From: an uncultured cyanobacterium
Lineage (GTDB): Bacteria; Cyanobacteriota; Cyanobacteriia; Pseudanabaenales; Pseudanabaenaceae
Length of the DNA stretch: 8,421 nucleotides
Direction of reading: 5' to 3'
Assembly (NCBI GenBank): GCA_903819605.1
Contig: CAIJEA010000035.1
Span: forward strand, 1 to 8,421
Every line of letters begins with the position of its first letter. The first letter of the stretch is position 1. Below, one piece after another: positions 1 through 5,724 of the stretch. The notes beneath the pieces were generated by a model. It saw only the letters and a list, made by a program, of their open reading frames with translations, was not told the origin of the DNA and did no database searches. A program made the position numbers and the translations under genes.

Positions 1-15
1 CCACTTTCTTTTGGG

Positions 16-540
16 CTAATAGCCAACTCCTAATAATTTATTTTCTCGCCGAAATTGACTTGGTGTCATTACTTCAGTACCGTTCGCCCAGACCCCTAAG
101 CGATCGCTTTGCGCCTTTGCGGCAAGCTCTTCGTAGCCTTGGCAATCCTTAGCTTGGATAGGATCATAATGGGCAAGTCCCAGCGAAACCATAACTTTGT
201 TGGCATTTTGTCCACCAGCTAAGACTTCGGCATTGTAACGCCCGAAACGATCTTTATTAATGACTTTGAGATAAATTTCTTCATCATTAAGGATATTTTG
301 GAGCACTTTGCGAGCATGTTGACCTTCGGCTTGTAATAACTCTGGGGCATCGATGCAGGCAAGATGCACTTTGGTTTTAATTCCCCGATCTACCAATGTT
401 ATGTTGTCACCATCAAAAACTCTTACCACGGTTGATGCTGCCCATATCGGTTGGATGGCGATCGCCAAACACATCACATTGATCGTTAGTATTAAAAGTA
501 ATCTCTGAGCTTGATTAGCAATAAAACGAGCAAAAGGCAT
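16..540 (-). CDS. Secreted thermonuclease (staphylococcal nuclease-like) family protein
   Basis: This 174-residue protein begins with a signal peptide: basic start, hydrophobic stretch at about residues 13-31, likely cleavage after IWA near residue 34. It should therefore act in the periplasm or outside the cell. The remainder is a single SNase-like OB-fold domain (about 37-153), a family of Ca-dependent phosphodiesterases that cut DNA and RNA. Visible family motifs are VFDGDN (41-46, calcium-binding Asp43 and Asp45), CIDAPE (62-67, Asp64 and Glu67), DRFGR (97-101, Arg101 matching SNase Arg87) and the late GVW (149-151). The residue matching catalytic Arg35, normally in VRL before the IDAPE motif, is His59 here (codon CAT at 364-366), so activity may be altered. 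ATG start; I see no clear Shine-Dalgarno. It is transcribed away from the sigma cluster and follows the DUF2993 gene in the same direction, 97 bp downstream. The family call is firm; catalytic competence is uncertain. Confidence 0.9.
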   Translation of the reverse strand: MPFARFIANQAQRLLLILTINVMCLAIAIQPIWAASTVVRVFDGDNITLVDRGIKTKVHLACIDAPELLQAEGQHARKVLQNILNDEEIYLKVINKDRFGRYNAEVLAGGQNANKVMVSLGLAHYDPIQAKDCQGYEELAAKAQSDRLGVWANGTEVMTPSQFRRENKLLGVGY

Positions 541-573
541 TGAGCAGGCTAGATAAGGTTTGATGAGATCGAT

Positions 574-600
574 CTTATAGTGCTAAGAGCTTAACCACAA
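574..600 (-). promoter_or_regulatory. Weak candidate promoter for the nuclease gene
   Basis: On the minus strand, TTGTGG (595-600) and TATAAG (574-579) could be -35 and -10 boxes, but their spacing is only 15 bp. A perfect 10-bp palindrome, AGATCGATCT (566-575), lies immediately after the -10 and could be an operator or chance. This is pattern matching only. Confidence 0.2.
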
Positions 601-639
601 ATAAGTTGAGGCATAGCAAAGCTCTGATTCAACTTATTT
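599..639 (-). terminator. 11-bp perfect inverted repeat at the DUF2993 stop codon, terminator-like
   Basis: AAATAAGTTGA (599-609) and TCAACTTATTT (629-639) are perfect reverse complements separated by 19 nt. The right arm overlaps the stop codon of the DUF2993 gene (638-640). In that gene's transcript the hairpin would form at the end of the coding region. The stem is AT-rich and no clean U-run follows, so it may be a weak terminator or an mRNA 3'-end stabiliser rather than a strong intrinsic terminator. Confidence 0.5.
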
Positions 640-1135
640 AAGTAGCAGCGATCGCAAATTCTCCTCGACATTTGGCGCTACCTTCAGCAATCTCCAGCTT
701 GTGTAACGTAAATTCATCACCGAGTTTATGCACTAACATTTCTAGTAAACTGCGAATCTCATCGTCAGTTTTAACTTCAGGGACATCAGAGGCGATCGCC
801 TCAAGAAAGATTGGTGACTTGAGACAGCTTTGCAAATCTTCGGGGGAAAGCTCAACATCCATCGTTACGCGAATGGGATCGAGGAGTCGCAATTGATCTC
901 CTTTGATAATTTGAGAAATATTAAGATGAATGGCTTCGGCTTGGAGGTCAATATTAGTTACTGATAAACCTTGATATTTTGCCCCCGAACCAATAACTGT
1001 TGCCTTGGGAATATCGCCACTTAAAATTTGACGACTTTTACCAGCGATCTCAATTTCAATTGTTTCAATATGTTCGACCTGCGATCGCAACCATAGTTTA
1101 ATGATAGGAATTAATACAGAACTAACAACAGACAT
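638..1135 (-). CDS. DUF2993 family protein (LmeA-like), 165 aa
   Basis: This resembles the DUF2993 proteins common in cyanobacteria, which are related to actinobacterial LmeA phospholipid-binding proteins; the cyanobacterial function is unknown. Visible marks are an N-terminal amphipathic or hydrophobic stretch (SVLIPIIKLWLRSQVE, residues 5-20), the LSGDIPKATV segment (38-47), then alternating beta-type sequence with GLSVTNIDLQAEAI (56-69). A helical DLQSCLKSP segment (100-108) comes next, and the protein ends with a short beta-rich tail, ECR-like in style (GSAKCRGEFAIA). I chose the ATG at 1135-1133, preceded by an AAGG about 10 nt upstream. The frame also runs open to a TTG at 1189, which would add 18 basic residues; homologues of this type usually begin near the ATG. 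The gene is divergent from the ECF sigma gene and convergent with nothing. Membrane or lipid association is inferred from the family only. Confidence 0.8.
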   Translation of the reverse strand: MSVVSSVLIPIIKLWLRSQVEHIETIEIEIAGKSRQILSGDIPKATVIGSGAKYQGLSVTNIDLQAEAIHLNISQIIKGDQLRLLDPIRVTMDVELSPEDLQSCLKSPIFLEAIASDVPEVKTDDEIRSLLEMLVHKLGDEFTLHKLEIAEGSAKCRGEFAIAAT

Positions 1136-1280
1136 GAGTTGAACCTTTTTACCTTTTTGGGTAAACCTTTTTGAGGTGATGGCAGTCAAAACCTATAAGT
1201 TGATAACCATCGATATTGCCTTAATAAGTATAGATGTTCATATGGTTTTGGTTTTCATTATGTCTACAGCAAAATGAAAG

Positions 1281-1292
1281 CCGTTGTAACGG
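1281..1292. promoter_or_regulatory. Short dyad just upstream of the ECF sigma gene, possible operator
   Basis: CCGTT-gt-AACGG is a perfect 5+5 dyad ending 13 bp before the sigma start codon. The 170-bp divergent region (1136-1305) must hold promoters for both the DUF2993 and sigma genes. The best forward -10-like sequence I see is TATGGT (1241-1246), with TTGCCT (1216-1221) upstream at a poor 19-bp spacing. I cannot identify an ECF-type promoter with confidence. Confidence 0.22.
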
Positions 1293-1305
1293 ATGTTGAC
1301 AGTAG

Positions 1306-1917
1306 ATGTTCAAAACGGTAACCACAAATATCGAAGAACCTAGTTTCACAGATCCCGATCTACAGCTTGTGCAAGCTTGCTTGCAGGGCGATCCCCATAG
1401 CTTTAAAAGGCTATATCAACGTCATCAGAATAAGGTGCGATCAACGCTTTATCAGCTATGTGGCTCCGATGGTTTAGATGATTTGGTACAAGATGTATTT
1501 TTGCGAGCTTGGAAAGGGTTAAGTAAATTTCGGCAGTCTGCTCAGTTTTCGACATGGCTCTATCGCATCGCCTTTAATGTGGCAAGCGATCGCCGTAAAG
1601 CTCTAGCCAAAATGCGATCGCGCAATATTAGCGTTGAAGATGAGCAGCTCGAAAATCTGTCCGATGATGCGATCGGTCGTGAAGGTAACTCGCAACCTGG
1701 GCTAAACCAAATGCATTATCAAGACCTCATGCAACGTGGTTTAGCAAATTTAAGTGAAGATCATCGATCGGTATTAGTACTGCACGATCTTGAGGAAATG
1801 CCTCAAAAAGATATCGCGGAAATTTTATCTATTCCAGTTGGTACGGTGAAATCGCGATTGTTCCATGCCCGTAGTGCGATCAGAAAGTTTTTAGAAGCGC
1901 AAGGAGTTGAGTTATGA
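1306..1917 (+). CDS. ECF (group 3/4) sigma-70 family RNA polymerase sigma factor, SigG-like
   Basis: A 203-residue two-domain ECF sigma factor directing RNA polymerase to a stress regulon. Sigma region 2 spans about 33-98 and includes the core-binding DDLVQDVFLRAWKGL (58-72) and the FSTWLYRIAFNVASDRRK segment (81-98) that melts and reads the -10. A variable acidic linker (about 108-135) is followed by region 4 (about 138-196). Its helix-turn-helix MPQKDIAEILSIPVGTVKSRLFHAR (165-189) would read the -35. There is no region 1.1 or region 3, as expected for this class. An in-frame TAG lies directly before the ATG, so the start cannot be further upstream; no strong Shine-Dalgarno is visible. The stop overlaps the start of the next gene by 4 nt (ATGA), the classic sigma/anti-sigma coupling. 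The RSTLYQLCG...LDDLVQ wording resembles cyanobacterial SigG as I remember it, but this is not verified. Confidence 0.93.
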   Translation: MFKTVTTNIEEPSFTDPDLQLVQACLQGDPHSFKRLYQRHQNKVRSTLYQLCGSDGLDDLVQDVFLRAWKGLSKFRQSAQFSTWLYRIAFNVASDRRKALAKMRSRNISVEDEQLENLSDDAIGREGNSQPGLNQMHYQDLMQRGLANLSEDHRSVLVLHDLEEMPQKDIAEILSIPVGTVKSRLFHARSAIRKFLEAQGVEL

Positions 1918-2393
1918 AAGATAAAAATTTTCAACAGTCTCATGGATCTCAAGATTTTCCAGAAAATTTTGGCGAAGCTCCTAGTGATGATTCCGATCTT
2001 TCTTTAGTTGCCTTTCTCAAACAAAATAAGCTGATTGCACCACCACCTGCTCCCAATTTTGAGCAGCAACTATTTGCTGAAATTAGCAAATATCCCCAGA
2101 GATCATCGAGATCAACTAAATCGCATTTAAGGAAATGGTTACCTTGGGCTTTATTGATCCCCGTCGCGATCGCTACTGGGATTACCTTTAATTGGGTTAA
2201 CAATCGATCTCAGTTGCAAATCGCCAGTAATCCTAGTCTTAATCAAATAAGTGAAGCCGATCAAGCCGCGATTGAGCAGTCCTTAGTCAGCAGTTGGAAT
2301 GTGACGGACGACGTAGTTTTACAGACTCCAAATACCTCAACATCAACTGATACACAACTACTAAATGAGTTGTCGCCGCTTGAATATGAATAG
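1914..2393 (+). CDS. Probable membrane-anchored anti-sigma factor (zinc-motif-free)
   Basis: This 159-residue protein starts inside the sigma stop codon (ATGA overlap), so the two are probably translated in balance. It has a hydrophilic N-terminal region (1-72) with a helical stretch FEQQLFAEISKY (49-60). One transmembrane segment follows (about 75-94, WLPWALLIPVAIATGITFNW), preceded by the basic stretch RSSRSTKSHLRK. A polar Ser/Thr/Gln-rich C-terminal tail (95-159) should lie outside the cytoplasm. This topology is typical of ECF anti-sigma factors, which bind sigma with a cytoplasmic domain and sense stress on the other side. It contains no cysteine at all, so the HxxxCxxC zinc-binding anti-sigma motif is absent. 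The assignment rests on position, overlap and topology; I do not recognise a sequence family. An alternative is an unrelated small membrane protein of the same operon. Confidence 0.68.
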   Translation: MKDKNFQQSHGSQDFPENFGEAPSDDSDLSLVAFLKQNKLIAPPPAPNFEQQLFAEISKYPQRSSRSTKSHLRKWLPWALLIPVAIATGITFNWVNNRSQLQIASNPSLNQISEADQAAIEQSLVSSWNVTDDVVLQTPNTSTSTDTQLLNELSPLEYE

Positions 2394-2453
2394 ACTGCCA
2401 CAAATTACAAAATCCATTAAAAACTTTTAAAATTTCTAGTCACCGAGAAATAT

Positions 2454-3065
2454 ATGTTTAAGTCTAAGCTCTTTCAATATTGCGCGATCGCTACCGCAGT
2501 AGTTGCGACCAGTGGGATCGCTTTATCTAGTGCGACTTTACAATCACAATCACAATCACAAACGCAAACTCAGTCCAGAAATCAAGTTCAACTTGAGAAA
2601 CCTACACAACCCCCAACTTCAGAAAAACTGGCAGAATTGCCAAACTCCAATAAGGCATCAGAACGCTCAAATTCTGATATGCCTTCAGGAAGAGTGTTAC
2701 AGCAGTTAAATCTATCAACCGAGCAATTGCAAAAGCTAAAGGCAATTCGCGATCGCGACCAAACTCCTATGCGTGAGTTAGCTCAGCAATCTCGCCAAGC
2801 CAATAAAGAATTAAGAGATTTACTAGCTGGCACTGAAAGCAGCGATGTAATCCGTACAAAACACACTCAAGTACTCAACCTACAACAGGAATTGCAAAAG
2901 CAGCATTTCGAGACTATGTTAGCCATGCGCGAAATCCTAACCCCACAACAGCGATCGCAACTAAATGAAATTATGCAAAAAAATCGCCAAAATCACCCTA
3001 AAGATCGCATGCAAAATCGTTTAGAAAAGCGTTTGGATAATCTCCGCGATCGCACGCCTCTTTAA
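2454..3065 (+). CDS. Exported Spy/CpxP-like (LTxxQ motif) periplasmic protein
   Basis: This 203-residue protein has an N-terminal signal sequence (about 1-27, likely cut near SSA-TLQ). A Gln/Ser/Thr-rich linker follows (29-60), which includes QSQSQSQTQTQS. Then comes an all-alpha, charged and Gln-rich region (about 80-200). Two LTxxQ-type motifs mark the Spy/CpxP family: LSTEQ (87-91) and LTPQQ (162-166). Family members are periplasmic chaperones or stress adaptors that damp envelope-stress signalling, and some relatives act in metal resistance. The gene begins 60 bp after the anti-sigma candidate on the same strand and is followed by a strong terminator. The likely picture is sigma, anti-sigma and a periplasmic effector in one operon, with Spy as sensor partner or regulon output. 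The region before the start is very AT-rich; CCGAGA about 5-10 nt before the ATG is only a weak ribosome site. Family confidence is fair; the exact role is inferred. Confidence 0.75.
   Translation: MFKSKLFQYCAIATAVVATSGIALSSATLQSQSQSQTQTQSRNQVQLEKPTQPPTSEKLAELPNSNKASERSNSDMPSGRVLQQLNLSTEQLQKLKAIRDRDQTPMRELAQQSRQANKELRDLLAGTESSDVIRTKHTQVLNLQQELQKQHFETMLAMREILTPQQRSQLNEIMQKNRQNHPKDRMQNRLEKRLDNLRDRTPL
2541..2570 (+). repeat. Short hexanucleotide tandem repeat in the Spy-like gene
   Basis: CAATCA is repeated three times exactly (2541-2558), followed by two degenerate units, CAAACG and CAAACT. It encodes the QSQSQSQTQT linker after the signal peptide. Because the unit is 6 nt, slippage would change linker length by whole dipeptides without breaking the frame. 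Confidence 0.75.
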
Positions 3066-3095
3066 TTATCTAGACGCAATTAAAGATGTAAGAAC

Positions 3096-3124
3096 AAAAA
3101 AGCATCGCGAAGCGATGCTTTTTT
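3096..3124. terminator. Strong rho-independent terminator after the sigma/Spy cluster
   Basis: AAAAAAGCATCGC (3096-3108), loop GAA, GCGATGCTTTTTT (3112-3124): a perfect 13-bp stem with flanking A and T runs. The GC-GAA-GC tip is a known unusually stable mini-hairpin. Placed 30 bp after the Spy-like stop codon, it should end the upstream cluster and isolate ctaA from it. It would work in either orientation. Confidence 0.92.
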
Positions 3125-3271
3125 GTATGAGTGTAAATACTTAACGCGAAGAAATTGTTAAATATAGTTACCATTTTAAAAACTGCATTTAGTATGATTT
3201 CTAATTGTTGTCCACGCTTCTGTTGAGTTTTATTAAGATTCGCGAAGAAATCCTGAATTTATTTAACTTGC
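3125..3271 (+). promoter_or_regulatory. ctaA upstream region with a repeated CGCGAAGAAAT element
   Basis: Because a strong terminator precedes it, this 147-bp AT-rich region should hold the promoter for ctaA-ctaB. TATGAT (3193-3198) is the best -10-like box, but no good -35 sits at standard spacing. The 11-mer CGCGAAGAAAT occurs twice in direct orientation (3145-3155 and 3241-3251), 96 bp apart. The second copy lies about 20 bp before the ATG. No clear Shine-Dalgarno precedes ctaA. Confidence 0.35.
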
Positions 3272-4261
3272 ATGACTGACTTTTTATCTTCTTACAAATC
3301 AGTACAAGTAGCTGAAGACCTTCCGAACAGTAATTTTGAAAACAAAAAACAATTTGTTGAACCAGTTTTATTGATCCGTCGTATTGCCTTTGGCATTGCG
3401 ATCGCTACATGGATGGTGATGGCAATCGGTAGTGCAACTCGCGTGATGAACGCAGGTTTAGCTTGCCCTGACTGGCCATTGTGCTACGGGACGGTCTTAC
3501 CAGCCGAGCAAATGAACCTACAAGTATTTTTAGAATGGTTTCATCGCCTAGTTGCCTCATCAGTTGGGTTTGCTACTATTATCTTGTTTGGGACAAGCTG
3601 GTATTTTCGGCAATATTTGCCACAATGGTTACCTTGGGCAACTTCAGGAGCATTAGCGCTGGTAGTTTTTCAAGGTGTTTTAGGCGGGTTGACGGTTACA
3701 CAGCTACTACGATTTGATATCGTTACAGCGCATTTGGGGACAGGGTTATTATTTTTCTCCAGTTTGCTAGCGATCGCTACAGCTCTAAAAAAATATCAAC
3801 ATAATGATCGAAGATCCAGCAATTCATCGAAAAAATTGGCTTGGTTAGGCTTGGCGGCGACAGGTTTAGTGTATTTACAAAGTATTCTCGGTGCTTTAGT
3901 CGCATCACAATGGGCTTTACACCAATGTTTTGCTACACAAGACATGTGCATTGTGTTGAATACTCATTTGCTTGGCGTGATTCCCGCAACTATTGCTAGT
4001 ATTGCGGTTGTTTTAACCGCATTGCTATCGAAGGAGATCGACCAAGACTTGCGCCAAATTGCCTCAGTTGCTGGTCTATTAGTAATTGCTCAAGTGGCGA
4101 TTGGCTATGCTACCTACAAGCTCCATCTGCAAGTCGAACCACTTACGGTCTCTCACCAAGCCATAGGATCGGCGTTATTAGGAAGTCTTGTTTGGTTTAC
4201 TGTATTAGCATTTAAAGCTACTAAATCAGAACAAAATCAAGCTCAACCTGCGATTCGCTAA
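3272..4261 (+). CDS. ctaA: Heme A synthase (CtaA/COX15)
   Basis: CtaA oxidises the C8 methyl of heme O to a formyl group, giving heme A for aa3-type cytochrome c oxidase, and is an eight-helix membrane enzyme. The 329-residue sequence shows repeated hydrophobic helices and the expected heme-ligand histidines: EWFHR (Glu88, His91), TAHLG (His154), NTHLLG (His232) and SHQAIG (His295). Two cysteine pairs are present, Cys65/Cys71 in CPDWPLC and Cys219/Cys226 in the HQCFATQDMC loop, as in the Bacillus-type enzymes. The motif GSATRVMNAGLACPDWPLCYG region is a hallmark of the family. A roughly 30-residue polar N-terminal extension precedes the first helix. ATG start at 3272; ctaB follows after 38 bp, so the two are very likely co-transcribed. 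The oxidase subunit genes are not in this window. Confidence 0.95.
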   Translation: MTDFLSSYKSVQVAEDLPNSNFENKKQFVEPVLLIRRIAFGIAIATWMVMAIGSATRVMNAGLACPDWPLCYGTVLPAEQMNLQVFLEWFHRLVASSVGFATIILFGTSWYFRQYLPQWLPWATSGALALVVFQGVLGGLTVTQLLRFDIVTAHLGTGLLFFSSLLAIATALKKYQHNDRRSSNSSKKLAWLGLAATGLVYLQSILGALVASQWALHQCFATQDMCIVLNTHLLGVIPATIASIAVVLTALLSKEIDQDLRQIASVAGLLVIAQVAIGYATYKLHLQVEPLTVSHQAIGSALLGSLVWFTVLAFKATKSEQNQAQPAIR

Positions 4262-4299
4262 CTGTAATAACTGCAAAATATTTTAGGAGTTAAGCGTCA

Positions 4300-5301
4300 A
4301 TGCAAGAAACAGCGATCCCAGAAAGTATATTTGCTGAAACTATTCAACCCAATCAATCAACTCGCAACTGGCGCGATGTCATCCAAGACTACGTAGAGTT
4401 AACTAAACCACGGATTATCGTTCTGCTATTGATTACCACCGCAGGCGCAATGTGGATTGCTTCTGAAGGAAAAGTTGATGCTTTTTTAATGTTCATTACT
4501 GTTCTAGGAGGAGCGATCGCATCGGCATCGGCAAATGCAATAAATTGTTTATACGATCGCGATATCGATGCCAAAATGGAGCGGACTAGTTGGAGACCAA
4601 TACCATCTGGCAGGATTCAGCCGCGTGATGCGTTAATCTTTGCCATTGCCCTTGCGATCATCTCTTTTATCTTGCTGACTGTATATGCCAATCTATTAGC
4701 AGCCAGCCTAGCTATGTCTGGGATCGCCACCTACGTTGGTGTTTACACAATTTGGTTAAAGCGATCTAGTACTCAAAATATCGTTATTGGTGGTGCAGCA
4801 GGAGCAATTCCTCCATTAGTGGGTTGGGCTGCGGTAACAGGTGAGCTAAGTTGGGCAGCTTGGGCGCTATTTGCCATTATTTTTGTATGGACTCCACCAC
4901 ATTTCTGGGCTTTAGCACTAATGATTCGTGATGAATATGCCAAAGTGGGCGTACCAATGTTGCCAGTAGTAAAAGGTACAGAGGTAACGGCTAATCAAAT
5001 TTTGCTATATACACTATTGATGGTTCCTGTATCTCTACTACTGGTTTATCCATGCAATGTTATGGGTTTAGTTTATGCTTTATCAGCGATCGGACTTGGA
5101 GGGGCATTTATTTACAAAGCAAATCAGTTATTAAAGGAGCCTAGCGATCGCATGGTTGCCCGCTCAGTTTTCAAATATTCAATTCTTTATCTTGCTCTCC
5201 TTTGCATAGCAATGGGAGTTGACAGCTTACCTGCTGCACATATTTCTGGGGATCAGGCGATCGCCTTACTGCAAACTACAATTGCGGTTATAAAGCCATA
5301 A
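4300..5301 (+). CDS. ctaB: Protoheme IX farnesyltransferase (heme O synthase, CtaB)
   Basis: CtaB attaches a farnesyl group to the vinyl side chain of heme B, making heme O, the substrate of the neighbouring CtaA. It is an integral membrane prenyltransferase of the UbiA superfamily. The 333-residue protein shows ELTKPRI (33-39) at the start of helix 1. The first Asp-rich motif NCLYDRDID (82-90, N-xxx-D-xxx-D) is followed by the CtaB-typical ERTSWRPIPSGRI (94-106). YTIWLKRSSTQNIVIGGAAGA (149-169) and the second Asp motif region RDEYAKVGVPMLPV (210-223) come later. About nine hydrophobic helices are visible. A clear ribosome site, AGGAG (4285-4289), lies 10 nt before the ATG. It shares an operon with ctaA upstream and ends before a GC-rich hairpin; a decayed kinase locus on the other strand converges on it. 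Confidence 0.96.
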   Translation: MQETAIPESIFAETIQPNQSTRNWRDVIQDYVELTKPRIIVLLLITTAGAMWIASEGKVDAFLMFITVLGGAIASASANAINCLYDRDIDAKMERTSWRPIPSGRIQPRDALIFAIALAIISFILLTVYANLLAASLAMSGIATYVGVYTIWLKRSSTQNIVIGGAAGAIPPLVGWAAVTGELSWAAWALFAIIFVWTPPHFWALALMIRDEYAKVGVPMLPVVKGTEVTANQILLYTLLMVPVSLLLVYPCNVMGLVYALSAIGLGGAFIYKANQLLKEPSDRMVARSVFKYSILYLALLCIAMGVDSLPAAHISGDQAIALLQTTIAVIKP

Positions 5302-5309
5302 AAACAGGG

Positions 5310-5330
5310 TTGAGGGGATTAGCCCCTCAA
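5310..5330. terminator. Hairpin after ctaB, probable terminator
   Basis: TTGAGGGG (5310-5317), loop ATTAG, CCCCTCAA (5323-5330): a perfect 8-bp GC-rich stem beginning 8 bp after the ctaB stop. Only a broken pyrimidine tract (ACTCTACTTTAG) follows, so it is a moderate terminator. It lies between convergent ctaB and the minus-strand kinase remnant and could serve both. Confidence 0.6.
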
Positions 5331-5355
5331 ACTCTACTTTAGTTCTAGTTTAAGT

Positions 5356-5724
5356 TCATTTAGTTTTCACATAGTCGCTCATAATGCGCTTAAGCTCATT
5401 AACGGCAATGGGCTTCGAGATAAAATCATTCATGCCTGAATCAAAGCAAATCTGACGATCTTCTTCTAAAGCGTTAGCAGTCAAAGCGATAACCCAAGTC
5501 TGAGGCTTGTTTAGATTGACGAATAATTTTGGAGTCCGTAACTCCATACGTATGTCAGGAGAAATTATATATTGCAAAATAGTATCTTTGATTAGAGCTT
5601 GTTTGTTAAGAAGATTGCAGACTGAAGCTAGTAAATCTTTTAGAACAAATAAATGTTCTTCTAATTGCAACATTACTGATGCTATTTTCGAGAAGTCAAG
5701 AATGTCATTAATCACTACTAAAAG
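5356..5724 (-). pseudogene. Hybrid histidine kinase remnant, downstream part: HisKA end fused to receiver C-terminus
   Basis: This is the downstream half of a broken hybrid sensor kinase. Read from 5724 it continues the HisKA domain as LLVVINDILDFSKI, then runs through LQLEEHLFVLKDLLASVCNLLNKQ up to the ISPDI segment that normally precedes the ATPase domain. Instead of N, G1 and G2 boxes, the frame passes near 5520-5551 into the last part of a receiver domain. That part shows WVIALTANALEEDR, then GMNDFISKPI with the conserved lysine, and ends KRIMSDYVKTK. The whole HATPase_c domain and the receiver acidic pocket and phospho-Asp are missing, so it cannot be an active kinase or a phosphorylatable receiver. 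The deletion is in frame. A perfect palindrome, CATACGTATG (5545-5554), sits at the join. The only start available nearby is a GTG inside the HisKA helix, so independent translation is doubtful. Confidence 0.82.

Noticed and set aside
672..896. Plus-strand open frame of 74 codons opposite the DUF2993 gene
   Set aside because: Ser-rich antisense shadow with no recognisable features.
1136..1189. TTG-initiated 18-residue extension of the DUF2993 protein
   Set aside because: It needs a rare start codon with no ribosome site, and the internal ATG fits the family's usual N-terminus better.
2541..2570. CRISPR-like repeat
   Set aside because: The unit is only 6 nt with no spacers; it is a coding tandem repeat.
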